NCBI GenBank assembly: GCA_938083445.1
Contig: CALKCP010000015.1
Coordinates: 1-64,000, forward strand
From: an uncultured Ulvibacter sp.
GTDB lineage: Bacteria; Bacteroidota; Bacteroidia; Flavobacteriales; Flavobacteriaceae
Direction: 5' to 3'
DNA length: 64,000 bases
Shown: piece by piece, positions 1 to 9,454 of the stretch
Layout of the letters: every line of letters starts with the position of its first letter
Numbering within the stretch: the first letter of the stretch is position 1
The notes under the pieces: generated by a model
Database searches by the model: none
Told to the model about the DNA's origin: nothing
What the model saw: only the letters and a program-made list of their open reading frames with translations
Translations under genes and position numbers: made by a program

Positions 1-1491
1 TTCTTTTATATAGTCGTAGTATTTTTTATCATTTCCAGTCCATTTTAACAAACTATCCTGAAATTGTCTTGTATTGAACAACGGACGAATTGTAGGTTGC
101 ATTAAACTAAAAGAACCTTTTTTCAATTGCGCATCACCCCATGACTCTAAATAATGTGGTGCAGCCGCTACCATTTTCGAAGCCTCTGCCGTAGCATCGA
201 GTTTCGTTGCAAAAGCGAGAGACATTTCTAAGTTCGCATAGGCCTCAGAAAATTCAGTATTCATAGGAAAAGAATACAATGGATCAACACCAACTGTTAT
301 CATTCCCTTTACCGTTCCTGAAACAATACCGTTCATTACTTTAATCACATCGGCGTTAGAACCTTGGCGAACCATTCTCGGGTTTACAGCGTCCATTACC
401 ACACTAGTTTCATTGTGATTTAATGTCATTACCTGAGCAGCAACGTCTGGCAATCCTGTAATAACGACACCTTTATTTCCAGCTTTCTTTAATTGTATTT
501 TCGCATTAGAAACAGCTGTTTGAATATCCTGAGATAATTCTGAAACACTTCCATTACCCGTTAGGGCAGCAACAATTTTCTTTTGTTCTGAAGGAGTTAC
601 CGGTACACGCTTGTCGGCATTAGCACCAGAAAGTGTCATGTTTGATTCAAACTGAATATGTCGCGACATTTTACCTTGCTTCGGCACACGACCTTTTGCA
701 TAGGCAGCATCATAACCACCACCTTGCCAATCCCCTAAGAAATCGGCTCCAACCGAAACTATTAGTTCGGCTTTTGAGAAGTCATAATCAGCCAACGCCC
801 TTGTTCCATATGTATTTTGGAAAGCGTCTAGCGCCTCCGATGAAGAGACTGTATCATAAATGACGTGACGAACATTTGAATATTTTGAAGTAAATTCTTT
901 AATTAATTTTGAAGTTGATGGACTTGCAAATGTTTGTGTTAATAACACCACATCCTTGCCAGACATCTCATTCATTTTATCAGCAACTGCTGTGTCAAAA
1001 TCTGACCATGACACTTCCTGACCATCAACACGTGGGTCTGTCAATCTGTTTGCATCATAAAGTGACAACACAGAAGCATGTACCCTAGCGTTTACACTAC
1101 CGTTATTAAGTGCAAGATCATTTCGCTCAATTTTTATTGGACGACCTTCTCTTGTCTTTACAAGTATGTTTGCAAAATCAAACCCATCTGCAATGGTCGA
1201 TGCGTAATAATTTGCAACCCCAGGAACAATTTCGTCTGGAGCTACAACATAAGGAATAGATTTAACTACGGGTCCCTCGCAAGCAGCTAGCGAAGCAGCG
1301 GCCGTTGTGAAACCTACGTATTTTAAGAAATCACGACGCGTGGTTGATGAAGCTTCAAGAGTCTCCTTATCGCCCAAAAATTCATCTGTAGGAATGCTTT
1401 CTACAAATTCATTTTGTTGCAACGTCTCAACAATAGAGCTATTTTCGTTTAGCTCTTCAACACTTTTCCAGTATTTCTTGTTTGATGCCAT
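1..1491 (-). CDS. actB: Alternative complex III iron-sulfur/molybdopterin-like subunit ActB, C-terminus beyond window
   Basis: Absent from the ORF track because it runs off the left edge, but the minus strand is open for 497 codons from an ATG at 1491. The N-terminus matches the Bacteroidota TAT-variant-translocated molybdopterin oxidoreductase: a ~50-residue leader, then TTRRDFLKYVGF near residues 50-61 and a LAAC lipobox-like site near 71. The visible part belongs to the molybdopterin-oxidoreductase-like half; the ferredoxin half expected in ActB would lie outside. In this family the subunit helps pass electrons from menaquinol to cytochrome c or an oxidase, on the periplasmic side of the inner membrane. 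It starts 27 bp after actA stops, so both belong to one operon, with actC-F expected beyond the edge. Family ActB proteins are roughly 1000 residues, so about half is present. Confidence 0.88.
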   Translation of the reverse strand, partial: MASNKKYWKSVEELNENSSIVETLQQNEFVESIPTDEFLGDKETLEASSTTRRDFLKYVGFTTAAASLAACEGPVVKSIPYVVAPDEIVPGVANYYASTIADGFDFANILVKTREGRPIKIERNDLALNNGSVNARVHASVLSLYDANRLTDPRVDGQEVSWSDFDTAVADKMNEMSGKDVVLLTQTFASPSTSKLIKEFTSKYSNVRHVIYDTVSSSEALDAFQNTYGTRALADYDFSKAELIVSVGADFLGDWQGGGYDAAYAKGRVPKQGKMSRHIQFESNMTLSGANADKRVPVTPSEQKKIVAALTGNGSVSELSQDIQTAVSNAKIQLKKAGNKGVVITGLPDVAAQVMTLNHNETSVVMDAVNPRMVRQGSNADVIKVMNGIVSGTVKGMITVGVDPLYSFPMNTEFSEAYANLEMSLAFATKLDATAEASKMVAAAPHYLESWGDAQLKKGSFSLMQPTIRPLFNTRQFQDSLLKWTGNDKKYYDYIKE

Positions 1492-1518
1492 ATTGCTTAT
1501 TGTAATTATCTTTAATTC

Positions 1519-2793
1519 TTAATAGTGACACTTACCACATTCCAATCCACCCATTTGAGCAATTGTTAACTTGTCGACTCCGTATTTTTTTGAAAGTTCT
1601 TTGTGAATTTTCGCATAATACTCATTTCCTTTTAAATCAACATTTGTTTCTCTATGACAGTCGATACACCAACCCATCGTAAGTGGAGAAAACTGATACA
1701 TAATTTCCATTTCTTCAACAGGTCCGTGACATTTTTGACACTCTACCCCAGCAACAGTAACATGCTGTGAATGATTAAAATATGCAAAGTCTGGTAAGTT
1801 GTGAATACGAGTCCATTTCACAGGCTCCGTTTCACCGGTATATGCTTGGTTTTCCTCATCCCAACCAACTGCTTTATAAAGCTTCTTTATTTCAGCTGTA
1901 TAAAACTCTTTGGTGTAACCCATCTCAAGGTCTTCTTCGCCATTGTAATCAGCAATATTCTTGTGACAGTTCATACATACATTCAAAGATGGTATCCCAG
2001 AATGCTTGCTTTTTCGAGCTGAGCTATGACAAAATTTACAGTCAATTTTGTTATCTCCTGCGTGTATTTTATGCGAATAATGTATTGGCTGAACAGGAGC
2101 GTATCCTTGATCAATTCCTACCTGCATTAAAAATCCATATGCAAAATAAGCAGACCCCAACAACATGAGGATACAACTTACTAAAACCAAAAATTGATTT
2201 TGGGCAAATGCTTTCCAAATCGATGTTTTCTTCTCTTTTACTGGATACTCTACTCCGTTTGCTGAAGCGATTTTCTTTAGAGTTGCAGTCACCAAATACA
2301 GCATAACAACCAACAACAAGAACACCAATGCTAGGGCGCTAAGGATGATGCTATTTGAAACACCGCTATCCTGTCCTCCTGAACCTCCAGTCGCCGTAAC
2401 AGCAGCTACAACAGGTACCGGTTTTGGCTCACTTGTATATGCCAAAATATTGTCTATGTCGCCATTTGATAATGCCGGAAAAGAAGTCATTACAGACTTA
2501 TTGTATTCAGCAAACAATGCGACAGCTTTTGAGTCTCCAGATTTGATTAAACCTTGACTGTTCTTGATCCACTTATACAACCACTCAGTGTCGTATTTCT
2601 CAGCCACTCCTCTTAGCGCTGGTCCGGTAGCTTTTTTGTCTAGTTTATGACAGGCTGCGCAATTTGCATTAAATAATGCCTTCCCTGCAACTGGATCTGC
2701 TTGTCCAAAAATGGTAGTTGAAAAAGTTAGCATTAAAGCCAACAAAAGAAATGACAATTGTGAGGGAGGAATACGGAAATTGACCTTTTTCAT
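1519..2793 (-). CDS. actA: Alternative complex III multiheme cytochrome c subunit ActA with fused N-terminal monoheme domain
   Basis: 424 residues with a signal peptide (about 1-30) and six CxxCH heme sites: CAACH near residue 45, then CKFCH, CMNCH, CQKCH, CIDCH and CGKCH in the C-terminal half. Two hydrophobic segments (about residues 147-172 and 199-226) separate the monoheme domain from the pentaheme domain. The pentaheme part corresponds to ActA of quinol:cytochrome c oxidoreductase (alternative complex III). The N-terminal cytochrome resembles the separate monoheme subunit of Rhodothermus-type complexes, so this looks like a domain fusion. It is the first gene of the act operon. A TATTTTTG -7-like box lies about 95 bp upstream, but its nearest TTG is 25 bp away, so I do not call that promoter. 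Confidence 0.9.
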   Translation of the reverse strand: MKKVNFRIPPSQLSFLLLALMLTFSTTIFGQADPVAGKALFNANCAACHKLDKKATGPALRGVAEKYDTEWLYKWIKNSQGLIKSGDSKAVALFAEYNKSVMTSFPALSNGDIDNILAYTSEPKPVPVVAAVTATGGSGGQDSGVSNSIILSALALVFLLLVVMLYLVTATLKKIASANGVEYPVKEKKTSIWKAFAQNQFLVLVSCILMLLGSAYFAYGFLMQVGIDQGYAPVQPIHYSHKIHAGDNKIDCKFCHSSARKSKHSGIPSLNVCMNCHKNIADYNGEEDLEMGYTKEFYTAEIKKLYKAVGWDEENQAYTGETEPVKWTRIHNLPDFAYFNHSQHVTVAGVECQKCHGPVEEMEIMYQFSPLTMGWCIDCHRETNVDLKGNEYYAKIHKELSKKYGVDKLTIAQMGGLECGKCHY

Positions 2794-2967
2794 ACTAATG
2801 GTTAAATTATTGTCAAAAATTTGGCATGTAATTAGATAGTAATTCTTGATCTAGACTATTGTAACTTACTTGCTATAAATAACGGTGCAAAAATACATCT
2901 TTCAGTCGATTTGTAAAATGCAATTATTATGTAAATTATCAATTTATAACTGTTCTAAATAATAAAA

Positions 2968-3001
2968 TTGCACCAGCAAATACTATTATAAATTATATTT
3001 G
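2968..3001 (+). promoter_or_regulatory. Candidate Bacteroidota-type promoter for the SPOR gene
   Basis: TTG at 2968-2970 and TATATTTG at 2994-3001 are separated by 23 bp, at the long end of the accepted range. The box ends 18 bp before the chosen ATG, giving a very short leader. The TTG used as start in the ORF track (2999) lies inside this -7 box, which argues against it as a start codon. Confidence 0.55.
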
Positions 3002-3019
3002 TACTCAGGATCTAAATTT

Positions 3020-3406
3020 ATGAAAATTCAAACACACATTAAGACTTTTACAATCAGTATTTTAATCTTCATTTTCTCTGAAGCTATCGTTGCGCAGTCG
3101 GCCACAGTCACAATAAATGAAGATGCAAAAATCACTCGTTTATTAGAACTTAAAAAGGAATTAGAAAAAGAAAATGAACTAGCCGACGGTTATACAATTC
3201 AACTTCACTACGGTGAACTTTCAAAAGCAAATGAGGTTCTAAAAGAATATAAAAACAAGCACGATACGTGGCCAGCTTCAATTGAATATGAGACTCCTAA
3301 CTACAAAGTTTGGGTAGGAAGTTTTAGCTCCAGATTAGAGGCAGATAGAGCTTTATTAGAAGTACAACTCACCTTCGACGCGGCTTTCATTTTGAAGCGT
3401 AAATAA
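3020..3406 (+). CDS. Exported SPOR-domain protein
   Basis: 128 residues from the ATG at 3020; the ORF track begins 21 bp earlier at a TTG within the promoter. A signal peptide (about 1-25, ending IVAQ) precedes a short charged helix and a C-terminal SPOR-like fold (about residues 50-128) with the features YTIQLHYG, YKVWVGSF and a closing alpha/beta unit. SPOR domains bind denuded peptidoglycan glycan strands, often at division sites, so a periplasmic cell-wall-binding role is likely. It lies alone on the plus strand between the convergent-facing infB region and the divergent act operon. No catalytic domain is present; function beyond glycan binding is unknown. Confidence 0.8.
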   Translation: MKIQTHIKTFTISILIFIFSEAIVAQSATVTINEDAKITRLLELKKELEKENELADGYTIQLHYGELSKANEVLKEYKNKHDTWPASIEYETPNYKVWVGSFSSRLEADRALLEVQLTFDAAFILKRK

Positions 3407-3442
3407 TAAAAAAGGAGAGAGAATAAGAAATTCTTCAAAAAC

Positions 3443-3640
3443 TTATAGTAGAGCACTCCTAAATTTCTCCATCTTCAAAATATAGTATCCTCTTGGCAAG
3501 GTTTTACTTCCTGAGGTTTCTAAGTGTGCATTTTTCTCGAAAATGAATCTCTCTTGGACATCATAAACAGCAATCTTTTTTATGAAAAAATACGTAATGA
3601 CACGCCCATATTGAAAAGTTGTATTTACATTAAGAGTAAA
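3443..3640 (-). pseudogene. Remnant of a T9SS C-terminal sorting domain
   Basis: An open minus-strand frame of about 65 codons with no good start, bounded upstream by a TGA. It reads KKIAVYDVQERFIFEK, then LPRGYYILKME, and ends in TAA. This is the pattern of the type A T9SS sorting domain (V.IYD..GR, then L..GVYIVK), here with decayed glycines and no preceding cargo domain. It looks like the 3' stump of a lost secreted-protein gene. It fills part of the 376-bp interval between the SPOR gene and infB. No other gene is visible in that interval apart from the infB terminator. Confidence 0.55.
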
Positions 3641-3723
3641 TCATACTTCCTTTGATTGATTTTTTTAGTCTCTAAAAAGCAAACCCTGATAAAGTTACTT
3701 TCAGAAAAACCTACGGCAATCAA

Positions 3724-3757
3724 AAAGGCCGTCTAAACTAATTTTTAGACGGCCTTT
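3724..3757 (-). terminator. Intrinsic terminator of the rimP-nusA-infB operon
   Basis: Perfect 14-bp arms (AAAGGCCGTCTAAA and its complement) around a 6-nt loop, 26 bp after the infB stop. On the minus strand the stem is followed by five T. Confidence 0.85.
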
Positions 3758-3782
3758 GTTTCTTTAAAAGATAACGTATCTG

Positions 3783-6611
3783 TTATTTCAACTTCTTCTT
3801 AACAGCAACTTCATGGAATCCTTCAATAATATCTCCTTCCATTATGTCGTTGTAATTCTTAACTTGAATACCACAATCGTAGCCTTTCGCTACTTCTTTG
3901 GCGTCATCCTTAAAACGTTTTAATGATGAAAGCTCCCCAGTAAATATGACTACCCCTTCACGTATAAGTCGAATGCCTGAACTTTTTATAATTTTTCCAG
4001 TTAATACCATACAACCTGCAATAGTACCCACTTTTGAAATCTTGAATGTTTCTCGGATTTCCGCAGTACCCGTGATTTCTTCTTTCATCGTAGGAGATAA
4101 CATTCCCTCCATCGCATCCTTCAAATCGTTAATCGCCGCATAAATAATAGAATACGTTCGAATATCGATTTCTTCTTTTTCGGCTATTTGTCTCGCATTC
4201 CCCATAGGGCGAACATTAAATCCAATAATAATTGCATCAGATGCCGAAGCGAGCAATACATCACTTTCCGTTATTGGCCCAACAGCTTTGTGAATAATAT
4301 TCACTTGAATTTCTTCCGAAGAAAGTTTCTGGAAAGAATCCGTTAGTGCCTCCACCGAACCATCAACATCTCCTTTCAGGATTATATTAAGTTCTTTAAA
4401 GTCTCCAAGCGCAATACGCCTTCCTATTTCATCCAATGTTATATGTCGTTGCGTTCTTACCGATTGCTCACGTTGTAACTGTGTTCTTTTCGTCGCGACT
4501 GTTTTTGCTTCACGCTCGTCTTCAAATACGGTGAATTTATCTCCAGCCTGTGGCGCTCCATCCAAACCGAGTATGGACACAGGAATTGAAGGTCCAGCTT
4601 CCTCAACATTTTTGCCTCGCTCATCATGCATGGCTTTTACCTTACCACTGTTTTTTCCAGCCAAAACATAATCTCCTATTCGAAGTGTTCCTCCCTGCAC
4701 CAATATCGTTGAAACATACCCTCGACCTTTATCAAGAAATGCTTCTACCACGGTACCATTAGCTGTTCTATCTGGATTTGCCGTTAACTCTAATAATTCT
4801 GCTTCTAGAAGCACTTTTTCAAGTAACTCGGGCACCCCTTCTCCTGTTTTTGCTGAAATATCGTGGGACTGTATTTTACCACCCCAATCTTCCACAAGAA
4901 GGTTCATTTGAGCCAAGCCTTCTTTTATCTTTTCTGGATTTGAATCTGGCTTATCTATTTTATTTATGGCAAAAACAATAGGCACACCCGCGGCTTGCGC
5001 GTGGCTTATCGCCTCTTTGGTTTGCGGCATAATATCATCATCTGCTGCCACTACAATTATGGCTAAATCTGTTACCTGTGCACCTCTGGCACGCATAGCC
5101 GTAAAGGCTTCGTGACCTGGTGTATCAAGAAAAGCAATCTTTTGACCATCTTTTAACTCAACGCCATATGCACCAATGTGCTGTGTAATACCACCGGATT
5201 CACCGGCGATTACATTTTCTTCACGAATATAATCTAGTAAAGAGGTCTTTCCATGATCTACGTGTCCCATTACAGTAACAATAGGAGCACGAGGCTTCAA
5301 ATCTATAGGGTCATCCTCGAGTTCCTGGATTGACTCTTCAATATCTGCAGTAATAAACTCAACCTCAAATCCGAATTCATCCGCTACTATTGAAAGTGTT
5401 TCTGCATCCAGACGTTGGTTCATCGTTACCATCATCCCCAGTGACATACAAGCTGAAATAACATTATTTACGCCCACATCCATCATCGTCGCTACCTCAC
5501 TAACCGTAACAAATTCGGTTAATTTTAAAGACTTATCTGCATTTTGAATCGCAAGTTCATCTTCCGTTTTTTGACGGTGACTGTCTCTTTTATCTCTTCT
5601 ATATTTTGCACCTTTCCCCTTTGAAGACTTCCCTTGAAGTTTTTCTAAGGTTTCACGTACTTGTCTTTGTACTTCTTCTTCACTTGGCTCCTCTTTAGGA
5701 ACGGTCGTTCGCGCAGCACCTGCAGGTTTCCTCTGAGGACCTCGACTCCTGGTCTCGGGCCTACCTCTTTGCGGAGCCTCCTTACTTATGCGTCGACGTT
5801 TGCTCTTTTTATCCTTAGCGTCTCCAACTTTCGCTTCTGGCTTTTTCTTTTCGGGTTTTTTAAATTGAGCTAGATCAATTTTCTGTCCTGTAAAATTAGG
5901 CCCATTTAATTTTGTATACTTTGTTTCAACCTTTACTGCCACGCCGTCATCTTCGGCCTCTTCAACAACCACCGGCTTCTTCGTCTCTTTTTTGGCTGGA
6001 ATCTTTTTTGTGGCTTTTGCTAAGGCAGCATCTACCTTCACTTCAACTTTTGGCGCTTCAACCTTTGGGGTTTCAACCTTTGGAGCTTCAACCTTGTCTT
6101 CTTTTTCGACACTTTTAGCCTTCGGCTTTTCTATTTCAGCTTCAACCACTTGCTCTTCAATCTTCTCTTCCTCTATCTCCGCAACTTTTGTTTCGCTAAC
6201 AACAGCGACTTTTTCCTCTTTTACAGGAGGCTCAACCTTTTCAACTTTGACAGCCTTCTTATTGCCTAAATCTATCCTCCCTACTTGCTTTGTGCCAACG
6301 AGTCTTGATTCTGCCTTGATTAATGCGGGTGCTTTTCTTTTCTGCCTCTCTTCAATTTCACGCTCGCGCTCAAGACGTAATTCTTCTTTCTCTTTGCGTT
6401 TCTCCTCTCCTACTTCTTTCGATTGGACTTTTTTGCTTTTATCCGTTTGAAATTCTTCAAACAACACCTGGTACTCACCATCCGAAATTTTAGTCGTAGG
6501 GCGCGCTTCGATATCATGCCCCTTGGAACTTAAAAATTCCACGGCACGATCGAGTGAGATATTAAACTCACGCAATACCTTGTTTAGCCTTATCTTTTTT
6601 ACTTCAGCCAT
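3783..6611 (-). CDS. infB: Translation initiation factor IF-2
   Basis: GTPase that brings initiator tRNA to the 30S subunit and promotes subunit joining. The 942 residues show an N-terminal IF2_N-like helix (about 1-60), a long charged Lys/Glu/Pro-rich linker (about 60-390), a second IF2_N domain (about 355-410), then the G domain with [16 protein letters not shown] and NKIDKP, and beta-barrel/IF2_C domains ending ...VAVKKKLK. The linker contains EAPKVE-type repeats encoded by an imperfect 15-bp tandem repeat. It is the last gene of the rimP-nusA-infB operon, 58 bp after nusA, and has its own downstream terminator. Length is typical for IF-2 with a Bacteroidota-type extended linker. Confidence 0.98.
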   Translation of the reverse strand: MAEVKKIRLNKVLREFNISLDRAVEFLSSKGHDIEARPTTKISDGEYQVLFEEFQTDKSKKVQSKEVGEEKRKEKEELRLEREREIEERQKRKAPALIKAESRLVGTKQVGRIDLGNKKAVKVEKVEPPVKEEKVAVVSETKVAEIEEEKIEEQVVEAEIEKPKAKSVEKEDKVEAPKVETPKVEAPKVEVKVDAALAKATKKIPAKKETKKPVVVEEAEDDGVAVKVETKYTKLNGPNFTGQKIDLAQFKKPEKKKPEAKVGDAKDKKSKRRRISKEAPQRGRPETRSRGPQRKPAGAARTTVPKEEPSEEEVQRQVRETLEKLQGKSSKGKGAKYRRDKRDSHRQKTEDELAIQNADKSLKLTEFVTVSEVATMMDVGVNNVISACMSLGMMVTMNQRLDAETLSIVADEFGFEVEFITADIEESIQELEDDPIDLKPRAPIVTVMGHVDHGKTSLLDYIREENVIAGESGGITQHIGAYGVELKDGQKIAFLDTPGHEAFTAMRARGAQVTDLAIIVVAADDDIMPQTKEAISHAQAAGVPIVFAINKIDKPDSNPEKIKEGLAQMNLLVEDWGGKIQSHDISAKTGEGVPELLEKVLLEAELLELTANPDRTANGTVVEAFLDKGRGYVSTILVQGGTLRIGDYVLAGKNSGKVKAMHDERGKNVEEAGPSIPVSILGLDGAPQAGDKFTVFEDEREAKTVATKRTQLQREQSVRTQRHITLDEIGRRIALGDFKELNIILKGDVDGSVEALTDSFQKLSSEEIQVNIIHKAVGPITESDVLLASASDAIIIGFNVRPMGNARQIAEKEEIDIRTYSIIYAAINDLKDAMEGMLSPTMKEEITGTAEIRETFKISKVGTIAGCMVLTGKIIKSSGIRLIREGVVIFTGELSSLKRFKDDAKEVAKGYDCGIQVKNYNDIMEGDIIEGFHEVAVKKKLK
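6041..6095. repeat. Imperfect 15-bp tandem repeat inside infB
   Basis: About 3.7 copies of a 15-bp unit (CTTCAACCTTTGGGG-like) encode repeated [EA]PKVE units in the disordered linker of IF-2. The units differ at a few bases, so this is an old in-frame expansion. Confidence 0.75.
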
Positions 6612-6669
6612 ATAAATACTTTCTGCTGTTTTTGAATTTATTTTTTTTTAAAAGTAGTTAAACTTTCAA

Positions 6670-7902
6670 TTACTCTTCAAATTCTTCTTTTAATATATTT
6701 ATCACTTCCTGAATTGTCTCCTCTTCAAGATCTGTTCGTGACACTAAATCCTTTAAATCATATTCCAATACGCTCTTGGCCGTATCCAATCCAATCTTAT
6801 GAAATTCCTGAATTATCCAGCTTTCAATTTCATCTGAAAATTCACTCAATTCAACATCTTCTTCAGCCCCTTCTCTTAACACATCGATTTCATATCCAGT
6901 AAGCTGACCGGCCAACCTAATATTATGACCTCCACGCCCTATTGCCTTACTAACCTCTTCAGGACGCAAGATAACCTCAGCACGTTTCGTGTCCTCGTTG
7001 ATTTTAATTGAGGTCACTTTTGCTGGACTTAAGGCTCTTGTTATAAACAATGGCAAGTTGTTTGTATAATTTATAACATCAATATTCTCATTCCCTAATT
7101 CACGAACAATACCGTGTATACGAGAACCTTTCATACCAACACAAGCTCCTACAGGATCAATTCTATCATCATAAGAGTCTACAGCGACTTTCGCTTTTTC
7201 TCCTGGAATACGAACTACTTTTTTAACCGTAATTAACCCGTCAAAAACCTCAGGGATTTCCTGTTCAAAAAGCTTCTCTAAAAATACGGGTGCAGCTCGC
7301 GACATTATTATCGTTGGCTTATTCCCTTTTAATTCAACACTTTCAATAATACCTCTTACGTTATCTCCTTTTCTGAAAAAATCTGAAGGAATTTGTCTTT
7401 CCTTTGGAAGAATTAGCTCGTTTCCATCGTCATCCAACAAAATTACTGCACGGTGCCGAATATGATGCACCTCAGCCGTATATATCTCACCCTCAAGTTC
7501 CTTAAAGTGCTTGTAGATATTTGTGTTGTCGTGTTCGTGAATCTTTGAAATTAAGTTTTGACGTAATGCTAAAATGGATCGTCTACCAAGATCGATAAGC
7601 TTTACTTCTTGTGAAACGTCTTCCCCGATTTCAAAATCCGGTTCAACTTTTTGAGCATCACTCAGTGAAATCTCTTCATTTTCATCTTCCACTTCATTAT
7701 CGGCTACAACAATTCTATTTCTCCATATCTCTAAATCTCCCTTGTCTGGATTTATGATAATGTCAAAATTATCATCACTCCCATATTTCTTCTTAAGAGC
7801 ATTTCTAAATACATCCTCCAGTATCGCCATGAGCGTTACTCTATCAATTAGCTTATCGTCTTTAAATTCTGAAAACGATTCAATTAATGCTAAATTTTCC
7901 AT
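6670..7902 (-). CDS. nusA: Transcription termination/antitermination factor NusA
   Basis: 410 residues. The order is: N-terminal RNA-polymerase-binding domain (about 1-125), S1 domain (about 130-200, with ILPKERQIPSDFF and NKPTIIMSR), and two KH domains (about 200-345, with VGACVGMKGSRI and EVSKAIGRGGHN). A C-terminal acidic helical segment (about 350-410) resembles the helix-hairpin-helix repeat of longer NusA proteins. NusA binds RNA polymerase and nascent RNA to modulate pausing, termination and antitermination. It starts 6 bp after rimP and precedes infB, the classic operon order. The hairpin ahead of rimP makes NusA a natural candidate for feedback control here. Confidence 0.97.
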   Translation of the reverse strand: MENLALIESFSEFKDDKLIDRVTLMAILEDVFRNALKKKYGSDDNFDIIINPDKGDLEIWRNRIVVADNEVEDENEEISLSDAQKVEPDFEIGEDVSQEVKLIDLGRRSILALRQNLISKIHEHDNTNIYKHFKELEGEIYTAEVHHIRHRAVILLDDDGNELILPKERQIPSDFFRKGDNVRGIIESVELKGNKPTIIMSRAAPVFLEKLFEQEIPEVFDGLITVKKVVRIPGEKAKVAVDSYDDRIDPVGACVGMKGSRIHGIVRELGNENIDVINYTNNLPLFITRALSPAKVTSIKINEDTKRAEVILRPEEVSKAIGRGGHNIRLAGQLTGYEIDVLREGAEEDVELSEFSDEIESWIIQEFHKIGLDTAKSVLEYDLKDLVSRTDLEEETIQEVINILKEEFEE

Positions 7903-7908
7903 ATATTA

Positions 7909-8376
7909 TTAATTAAATTTTACCACTACTTTTGCTTCGATAATATGCTCAAATGAAAGCTCAGCTTTCTTCTGTACAGTCACTTTTCCTTTTCCAATAG
8001 GTTTTGGCTCTCGGGCCTTCCAAACTAGTGTTATCCCCGTATCATTTGCCTTTGTCAATTCACCTTCAAAAGTCAAATCATCACTGGTTTTAACTTTTAT
8101 AGTCCTCCCTATATTCTTGTGAAACTGTCTAGGAATCTTCAAACCTTCGGAAACCCCTGCAGACATAACTTCCAATGAAAAATCGACCTCTTCTCGATCT
8201 AAATTATTCTCTACAGCACGGCTCACAGCAATACAATCTTCAACTGTAATGCCTAAATCACCGTCAAGCACTACTTTTATTTTATGATCTTGAGATATTG
8301 ACAAATCGATTAAAAACAACGACTTATTTTCTTCTAACACCTCATTCAGTAGTTCTGCTACTTTGGCTTGCATCAT
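7909..8376 (-). CDS. rimP: Ribosome maturation factor RimP
   Basis: 155 residues, the usual length for RimP, which assists 30S subunit maturation. The N-terminal alpha/beta domain contains a DCIAVSRAVE-type helix and the VMSAGVSEGL segment equivalent to the family V.SPG..R.L motif; here the usual SPG reads SAG. The C-terminal domain is a small SH3-like barrel (about residues 85-155). It is the first gene of the rimP-nusA-infB operon. Two adjacent ATG codons (8374-8376 and 8371-8373) could start it; I keep the first. No Shine-Dalgarno is evident; a hairpin followed by a U-tract sits about 4 bp before the start. Confidence 0.95.
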   Translation of the reverse strand: MMQAKVAELLNEVLEENKSLFLIDLSISQDHKIKVVLDGDLGITVEDCIAVSRAVENNLDREEVDFSLEVMSAGVSEGLKIPRQFHKNIGRTIKVKTSDDLTFEGELTKANDTGITLVWKAREPKPIGKGKVTVQKKAELSFEHIIEAKVVVKFN

Positions 8377-8380
8377 TTTT

Positions 8381-8413
8381 TACTATAAAAAGAGGGGACT
8401 TTATGTCCCCTCT
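8381..8413 (-). terminator. Terminator-like hairpin in the rimP leader (possible attenuator)
   Basis: AGAGGGGAC (8391-8399) pairs perfectly with GTCCCCTCT (8405-8413) around a 5-nt loop. On the minus strand a TTTTT tract follows, and the rimP ATG begins a few bases later. No minus-strand gene lies upstream that it could terminate; the divergent stress-protein gene reads the other way. A TATCTTTG -7-like box at 8437-8444 (minus) would place the hairpin inside the rimP transcript, although no clear TTG partner was found. Confidence 0.6.
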
Positions 8414-8530
8414 AATTGTTATTATCTTAATTGCTGCAAAGATACCAATTTTTTTAACATTAAAAAAAACCTTCTCTGTCATTTTATTTTTGTACATTAA
8501 TCTTAGATTAGGAACCATAAACCCAGTAAA

Positions 8531-9352
8531 ATGAAAAAAATATTAGTCCCAACCGATTTCTCGCCACAAGCTGAAAATGCACTGAAGGTTGCTGCTCAAT
8601 TGGCTCTAAAACACGGCAGTGAAATTTACCTACTACACTCCCTTGAAATGCCACTTAGTATTGGTGGATCTGGCAACAACAGTAGTTTACCAGAATCCTT
8701 ATATTTTATTAAACTTGCTGAAAAGAAATTTTCTAAAATTCTCGAAAACACCTATTTACAAGAAATAAATATCCATGAAGCAATTGGTCACAATGAAATC
8801 TATAAAGACATACTTGCAACTGTAGAAAGCAATGAAATAGATTTAGTAATCATGGGCTCTCATGGAGCTAGCGGCTTTAAAGAAATGTTTATCGGGAGCA
8901 ATACAGAAAAAGTTGTGAGAACCTCTTCAATCCCAGTCTTGGTGATTAAAAATGAACATGATGTATTTGAAATAAATGATTTTGTTTTCGCATCCGATTT
9001 CTTAGATGAATGCAAACCGAGTTTCATTGAAGCACAAAAATTTGCGCAAAGTGTTCAGGCAAAAATGCACCTACTCTTTGTAAATACTCCCCGGGAGTTT
9101 CAAACAACAACACAAGCAAATGCAACTATTTCGAAATTCATAGCCGACATAGAAACAAAAGATTTTACAGTTAACATTTACAATGACACCTCCATTGAAC
9201 GGGGTGTTTTACAATTTGCAAAAGACACAAACGCTCAGCTTATAGGCATGAGCACGCATGGTCGAAAAGGCCTTTCTCATTTTTTTAATGGAAGTGTTAG
9301 TGAAGATCTGGTAAATCATGCCAATATGCCCGTCATCACATTCAAGATTTAA
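8531..9352 (+). CDS. Tandem-domain universal stress protein (UspA family)
   Basis: 273 residues made of two Usp domains (about 1-140 and 145-273). The first begins KKILVPTDFSPQAENAL and has the nucleotide-binding signature MGSHGASGF followed by GSNTEKV. The second is more divergent but keeps MSTHGRKGL and NGSVSEDL. This matches the ATP-binding class of Usp proteins. There is no signal peptide, so it is cytoplasmic. It is monocistronic, divergent from rimP and convergent with the methyltransferase gene. Its role is inferred from the family: stress survival or metabolic adaptation, with no specific partner visible here. Confidence 0.92.
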   Translation: MKKILVPTDFSPQAENALKVAAQLALKHGSEIYLLHSLEMPLSIGGSGNNSSLPESLYFIKLAEKKFSKILENTYLQEINIHEAIGHNEIYKDILATVESNEIDLVIMGSHGASGFKEMFIGSNTEKVVRTSSIPVLVIKNEHDVFEINDFVFASDFLDECKPSFIEAQKFAQSVQAKMHLLFVNTPREFQTTTQANATISKFIADIETKDFTVNIYNDTSIERGVLQFAKDTNAQLIGMSTHGRKGLSHFFNGSVSEDLVNHANMPVITFKI

Positions 9353-9454
9353 TGTGCCTTAATGGTCATTATACTTAGGCGCACCTAAAAGGCAACGCAT
9401 AAAAGTTTGCGGCAAAATCGGCACTCTTTCAATAGGCCCTTCATCGCGAAACCT

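Noticed and set aside
5992-6450. 152-residue plus-strand ORF rich in Ser/Thr/Phe
   Set aside because: Shadow of the Lys/Glu-rich linker of infB on the opposite strand.
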